A stretch of 64,000 nucleotides of DNA from Flavobacterium magnum (GTDB taxonomy: Bacteria; Bacteroidota; Bacteroidia; Flavobacteriales; Flavobacteriaceae). Position 1 is the first letter of the stretch. Each line of letters begins with the position of its first letter. The notes beneath the pieces are model-generated. The model did no database searches. It was given only the letters and a program-made list of their open reading frames with translations, and was not told where the DNA came from. The DNA is taken from contig NZ_CP028811.1 of assembly GCF_003055625.1 (NCBI RefSeq), positions 2,728,001 to 2,792,000 on the forward strand. The letters are read 5' to 3'. This document shows, one piece after another, positions 61,074 through 64,000 of this stretch. Both the position numbers and the translations under genes were made by a program.

Positions 61074-62852
61074 ATGGACGCTGCAATAAATTACCTTATC
61101 AAATCCGGAAGCCTGCTGTTATTGTTCTCAGCGGTGTACCACCTGCTGCTCAGAAAGGAAACATTTTTCCGATCAAACCGATTTTTCCTTATAAGCGGAA
61201 TGCTGATCTCGATAGTGCTGCCGTTAATCACTTTTACCAAGATAATCTGGACAGCGCCGCAGTCGGTTCCGGCCAGAACGGCAACAGAAGCCGTTGCTGT
61301 TATCGTGCCGCAGCTTATCCAAAAAGAACAGCCGGTCATCGACTGGTGGGTTGTAGTCAGTCTTTTTTATCTTGCAGGGACATTGTTTTTCATAGGACAA
61401 TTTATCCTGGATTATTATTTGGTCCGAAAAGTATTATCCGGCAGGCCGATTCGCCGTGAAGGTAAATTCCGCATCATTGAAACCACCGAAGACCTCTCCC
61501 CTTTTTCGTACTTTAATTATATCGTATACAATCCGTTACAGTATTCTGAAACTGAACTGGAGAACATACTCGAGCATGAAAAAACGCATTGTCGCGAATA
61601 CCATTCCGCAGATGTGCTTTTTACACGATTGTGCTGTATTGCCTTCTGGTTCAATCCGATCATCTGGCTTTATAAATCACAAATAACCCAAAACCTTGAA
61701 TTTATCGCAGATGCGGAGGCTAATCGCCGTATTTCGGACCGAAAAAATTATCAAATCACACTTTTGAAAGTCACCGCCAGGGAAAACTGCCTGGCATTTA
61801 CCAACCCTTTTTACCAATCATTAATCAAAAAACGAATCGTTATGCTAAACAAAAAACAATCCCGAAAAGTCAATCTGTGGAAGTATTCCTTTGTACTTCC
61901 CGTGCTGGTAATGTTCATGCTGCAATTTCAGGTACAGGTAGTCGCGCAGCAAAAAGACCCTGTTTTCCCCGAACGCATTCAGGTACAGGGACCATTTAAT
62001 TCTTTTACGACAGAAAAGGAACTGATGCAATTATCCGACATGCTCCTGAAACAATACCAGGCCGGTTTGCAGATAATCGCATTAAACACCGACGCCAAAA
62101 ACCAGCTTACCGCCCTCGAACTCAGGCTTACCGATAAATTCGGTAAAATTATTGGCTACAAAGACTTGTCAGGCAAACCCATCGCGGCATTCGGACTTAC
62201 GATAAAAGATTTCGGGCAGGGCCGTTATGATTTTTCATTCGGAAAGTTAGGCACTGTAGAACACCCAAAAGCCACTTCCGGCCAATCCGGCCAGGCTGCC
62301 CAACAAACCGATGCCCAAAATGCACAAGCTGCAGGTAGTGTCGCTCAGATCCAGCCGGTGGCTGCGAGTCAGAGTACATCGGATAACAATCAGGTCTTGC
62401 ACATTATCAATGGTAAAGAGTATTTCACAGACGATCTTGAAGGTTACGTCATTACCACGGATGAATACATATTGCAACTAATGCCCGAAGACGCCATCAG
62501 GGAATATGGTGAGAAAGGCAGGAACGGCGCGCTGATATTTAAAGGAAAGTCGACCATGGTAAAAAAACAAGCCGTTGCTGCGGATTCCAATCCGGTAAAG
62601 ATCATTACGCTCGATAATGGCGACCAGGCGATATTTATGGACCGCACCAAAATGAAAATACCGGATCATCCCATAGTGATTTTTGACAACTCCACACCCG
62701 AATTAATCATAAATGATGTGATCTATCACAATCCGAAAGAGACCATATCAGGGATGGATCTCGACCGGATCAAGTCGATACGTCTTGTCGAAACGATAAA
62801 TCCGGATACAAAACAGAAGACCTACAGTAAAGTGCTGATGGAGCTGAAGTAA
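61074..62852 (+). CDS. M56-family BlaR1-like membrane metalloprotease with TonB-plug-like tail
   Basis: This 592-residue protein has three N-terminal membrane helices (GSLLLLFSAVYHLLL, FFLISGMLISIVLPLITF, WWVVVSLFYLAGTLFFIG), a cytosolic zinc protease domain with HEKTH (H168-E-x-x-H) in EHEKTHCREYHSADVLF, then AFWFNPIIWLYK. A fourth helix (FVLPVLVMFMLQFQVQVV) leads to an extracytoplasmic sensor part. Near residues 440-495 the sensor has INGKEYF...PEDAIREYGEKGRNGALIF, resembling a TonB-dependent-receptor plug, not a penicillin-binding sensor. It should cleave the BlaI-type repressor on signal. Confidence 0.9.
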   Translation: MDAAINYLIKSGSLLLLFSAVYHLLLRKETFFRSNRFFLISGMLISIVLPLITFTKIIWTAPQSVPARTATEAVAVIVPQLIQKEQPVIDWWVVVSLFYLAGTLFFIGQFILDYYLVRKVLSGRPIRREGKFRIIETTEDLSPFSYFNYIVYNPLQYSETELENILEHEKTHCREYHSADVLFTRLCCIAFWFNPIIWLYKSQITQNLEFIADAEANRRISDRKNYQITLLKVTARENCLAFTNPFYQSLIKKRIVMLNKKQSRKVNLWKYSFVLPVLVMFMLQFQVQVVAQQKDPVFPERIQVQGPFNSFTTEKELMQLSDMLLKQYQAGLQIIALNTDAKNQLTALELRLTDKFGKIIGYKDLSGKPIAAFGLTIKDFGQGRYDFSFGKLGTVEHPKATSGQSGQAAQQTDAQNAQAAGSVAQIQPVAASQSTSDNNQVLHIINGKEYFTDDLEGYVITTDEYILQLMPEDAIREYGEKGRNGALIFKGKSTMVKKQAVAADSNPVKIITLDNGDQAIFMDRTKMKIPDHPIVIFDNSTPELIINDVIYHNPKETISGMDLDRIKSIRLVETINPDTKQKTYSKVLMELK

Positions 62853-62857
62853 CTAAA

Positions 62858-62885
62858 AAACGCCGGAAAGTATCCGGCGTTTCTT
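62858..62885 (+). terminator. Bidirectional terminator after the M56 gene
   Basis: AAACGCCGGA (62858-62867) pairs with TCCGGCGTTT (62873-62882) across 5 nt. T runs on both strands let it also end the convergent secreted-protein gene. Confidence 0.9.
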
Positions 62886-63495
62886 ATTTCTTTTTAGCGG
62901 GCTTGGGACTGGCCGTATTGATGAATTTCTGCTGCCCGGCATCATAAGTCATCCTGTTTTCCTGTGTCTTGTTTTTCAACACAATATCGCCTTCCGGTGT
63001 AATCGTCAGTTCAAAGCCTTCCCTGCGCATCTTCTGCTGGGTTTCGGAAACGGTCTGATTCTTATCCAGATAAACGATTTCTGATACCTTGGTCGTAATC
63101 TGGTTGTTGGCCAGGATTTGCTTTTTAGCTGCTGCGTCCCAGATTTCGGTAAAAGTCGTCAGCGCTTCCTCATTTTTTAACTTGGTTTCCGAAATATTTC
63201 TCTGGGTCCAACTGATGGCATACAGCTTCGCCCCTTTGGCCGTAAAAGGCGTAATCTTAAAGTCTGCAGGCAACGTCTTCGCCGGATCAAATGGCCTGCT
63301 GAACAGTGTATCCTTCACTTTCCCGTCCGTTATGGAAACCATAAACTTATTCCCCGCCATATCCGCGGAAAGGTTGTCGGTCTTCGCTAAAGTGGTGATT
63401 TTGGCAACGGTTTTCTTTGCCGGGGCTTTTTTCTTCTGTGCGTTTGCAGAAACGGTAAACAGCGTGAACACCAGCAGAAGGGCAATCTTTTTCAT
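62884..63495 (-). CDS. Secreted protein of unknown function
   Basis: This 203-residue protein has a signal peptide (MKKIALLLVFTLFTVSANAQ), a Lys/Ala-rich linker (KKKAPAKKTVAKITTLAK), and a compact mixed domain (KLYAISWTQRNISETKLKNE, ALTTFTEIWDAAAKKQILA, GFELTITPEGDIVLKNKTQE). The C-terminus is again basic (PKPAKKK). No family recognised. The start is ATG 63495; the longer frame starts with TTG. Confidence 0.75.
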   Translation of the reverse strand: MKKIALLLVFTLFTVSANAQKKKAPAKKTVAKITTLAKTDNLSADMAGNKFMVSITDGKVKDTLFSRPFDPAKTLPADFKITPFTAKGAKLYAISWTQRNISETKLKNEEALTTFTEIWDAAAKKQILANNQITTKVSEIVYLDKNQTVSETQQKMRREGFELTITPEGDIVLKNKTQENRMTYDAGQQKFINTASPKPAKKK

Positions 63496-63570
63496 AATGT
63501 ACAATTTAAGGTTCCCGAATTTACAAAAAAAGATTTTCGGAAGCCGGATTATCGTATTTGTTTAACATCC

Positions 63571-63602
63571 ATAAAAAAAAGCGCGGGAAACAAATCCCGC
63601 GC
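63571..63602 (-). terminator. Terminator of dnaK
   Basis: GCGCGGGA pairs with TCCCGCGC across 6 nt; on the minus strand it is followed by eight T. It lies 37 nt after the dnaK stop. Confidence 0.9.
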
Positions 63603-63639
63603 CCTATCTTAAAGCATTACAGTCTTAAAATCCTGCCGC

Positions 63640-64000
63640 TTATTTTACTTCTTCATAATCAACATCCTGCACATTGTCCGCTGCTTCCGCCTGTGGCTCA
63701 GCATTAGGTTGCGCCTGACCCTGCTCGCCCTGTGCATACATCTGCTCAGTAGCCGTTTTCCAGGCAGCATTGATGTTGTCCAATGCGGTTTGAACTGCAG
63801 TTAGGTCCTGAGAAGCATGAGCTGCCTTTAATTCAGTCAATGCATTCTCAATCGCAGTTTTGCTGTCAGCCGGTAGTTTATCACCCAGCTCTTTCAACTG
63901 GCTTTCTGTCTGGAAGATCATACCGTCAGCTTCATTGAGCTTCTCGATTCTTTCTTTCGCCACACGGTCAGCATCAGCATTCGCTTCGGCGTCTTTCTTC
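63640..64000 (-). CDS. dnaK: DnaK chaperone, C-terminal part (5' end outside window)
   Basis: Only the last about 120 codons are visible. The sequence [20 protein letters not shown], the helical lid that follows ([40 protein letters not shown]), and the disordered Gln/Ala/Glu-rich tail ending [10 protein letters not shown] are those of bacterial Hsp70. The frame runs to the right edge. The DYEEVK end is the usual EEVD-like bacterial terminus. DnaK folds nascent and stress-damaged proteins with DnaJ and GrpE. Confidence 0.95.
   Translation of the reverse strand, partial: KKDAEANADADRVAKERIEKLNEADGMIFQTESQLKELGDKLPADSKTAIENALTELKAAHASQDLTAVQTALDNINAAWKTATEQMYAQGEQGQAQPNAEPQAEAADNVQDVDYEEVK

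Overview
The window looks like a contiguous piece of a chromosome from the Flavobacteriaceae (Bacteroidota), most likely Flavobacterium or a close relative. The signs are repeated TAnnTTTG promoter boxes, few Shine-Dalgarno sites, and typical families of the group (DUF4834, DUF4920, GIN-domain proteins, YfhO, a BatA-type protein, a sulfonolipid/sphingolipid-type synthase). Base composition looks mid-range by eye, higher than in the low-GC members of the genus. I see no phage, IS element, CRISPR array, rRNA or tRNA. The window is essentially core genome, cut inside a TPR gene at the left end and inside dnaK at the right end.

Layout. 1-6.4 kb: TPR gene and gyrA (minus), divergent from clpC. 6.5-10 kb: a fused rimB-rimK gene, a DUF421 membrane protein, a lipoprotein, a candidate structured RNA with its own terminator, and nnrD. 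10-15 kb: gcvT, a Prc-type protease and a secreted helical protein, then yebC. 15.3-18.2 kb: an ECF sigma / anti-sigma operon with two envelope-type beta-repeat proteins. 18.3-25.8 kb: cysteine synthase-like, S9 oligopeptidase, YbaB, threonine aldolase, prfB with its programmed frameshift, and a lactonase-like propeller. 25.9-30.1 kb: a four-gene overlapping operon (BatA-type protein, metal-ligand-less dihydroorotase, Tic20/DUF4870-like protein, esterase). 30.1-38.9 kb: MBL hydrolase, a 486-aa unknown, bcp, an nth lacking iron-sulfur cysteines, an ECF sigma gene followed by a 47-aa gene, uvrA and a low-affinity iron permease-like protein. 39-45.2 kb: a surface glycan operon. 45.3-54.4 kb: outer-membrane protein plus GNAT protein, an alpha-oxoamine synthase, a NYN-LOTUS protein, a DUF4920 / cytochrome / MnmD overlapping operon, and ilvE. 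54.5-64 kb: M49 peptidase, SRPBCC-GyrI protein, TatD-TcdA pair, an MFS transporter, a BlaI/M56 regulatory pair with tandem operators, a secreted protein and dnaK.

Working together. Several operons show ATGA or TAATG start/stop overlaps, which imply coupled translation: sigma/anti-sigma/DUF4097-like, BatA/pseudo-dihydroorotase/DUF4870/esterase, DUF4920/cytochrome/MnmD, and glycosyltransferase/unknown/flippase. Several genes need a start downstream of the longest ORF because a TAnnTTTG box lies inside or just before the longer reading frame. Four genes appear to use TTG or GTG starts.

I see no large undescribed multi-gene defence or biosynthetic system here. The most interesting items are smaller: the orphan structured RNA, the RimB-RimK fusion, the dihydroorotase homologue without metal ligands in a membrane-protein operon, the cluster-less endonuclease III, the 47-aa gene after an ECF sigma factor, the tandem BlaI operators with a plug-like tail on the M56 partner, and an SD-dependent RF2 frameshift in a lineage that rarely uses SD sequences.
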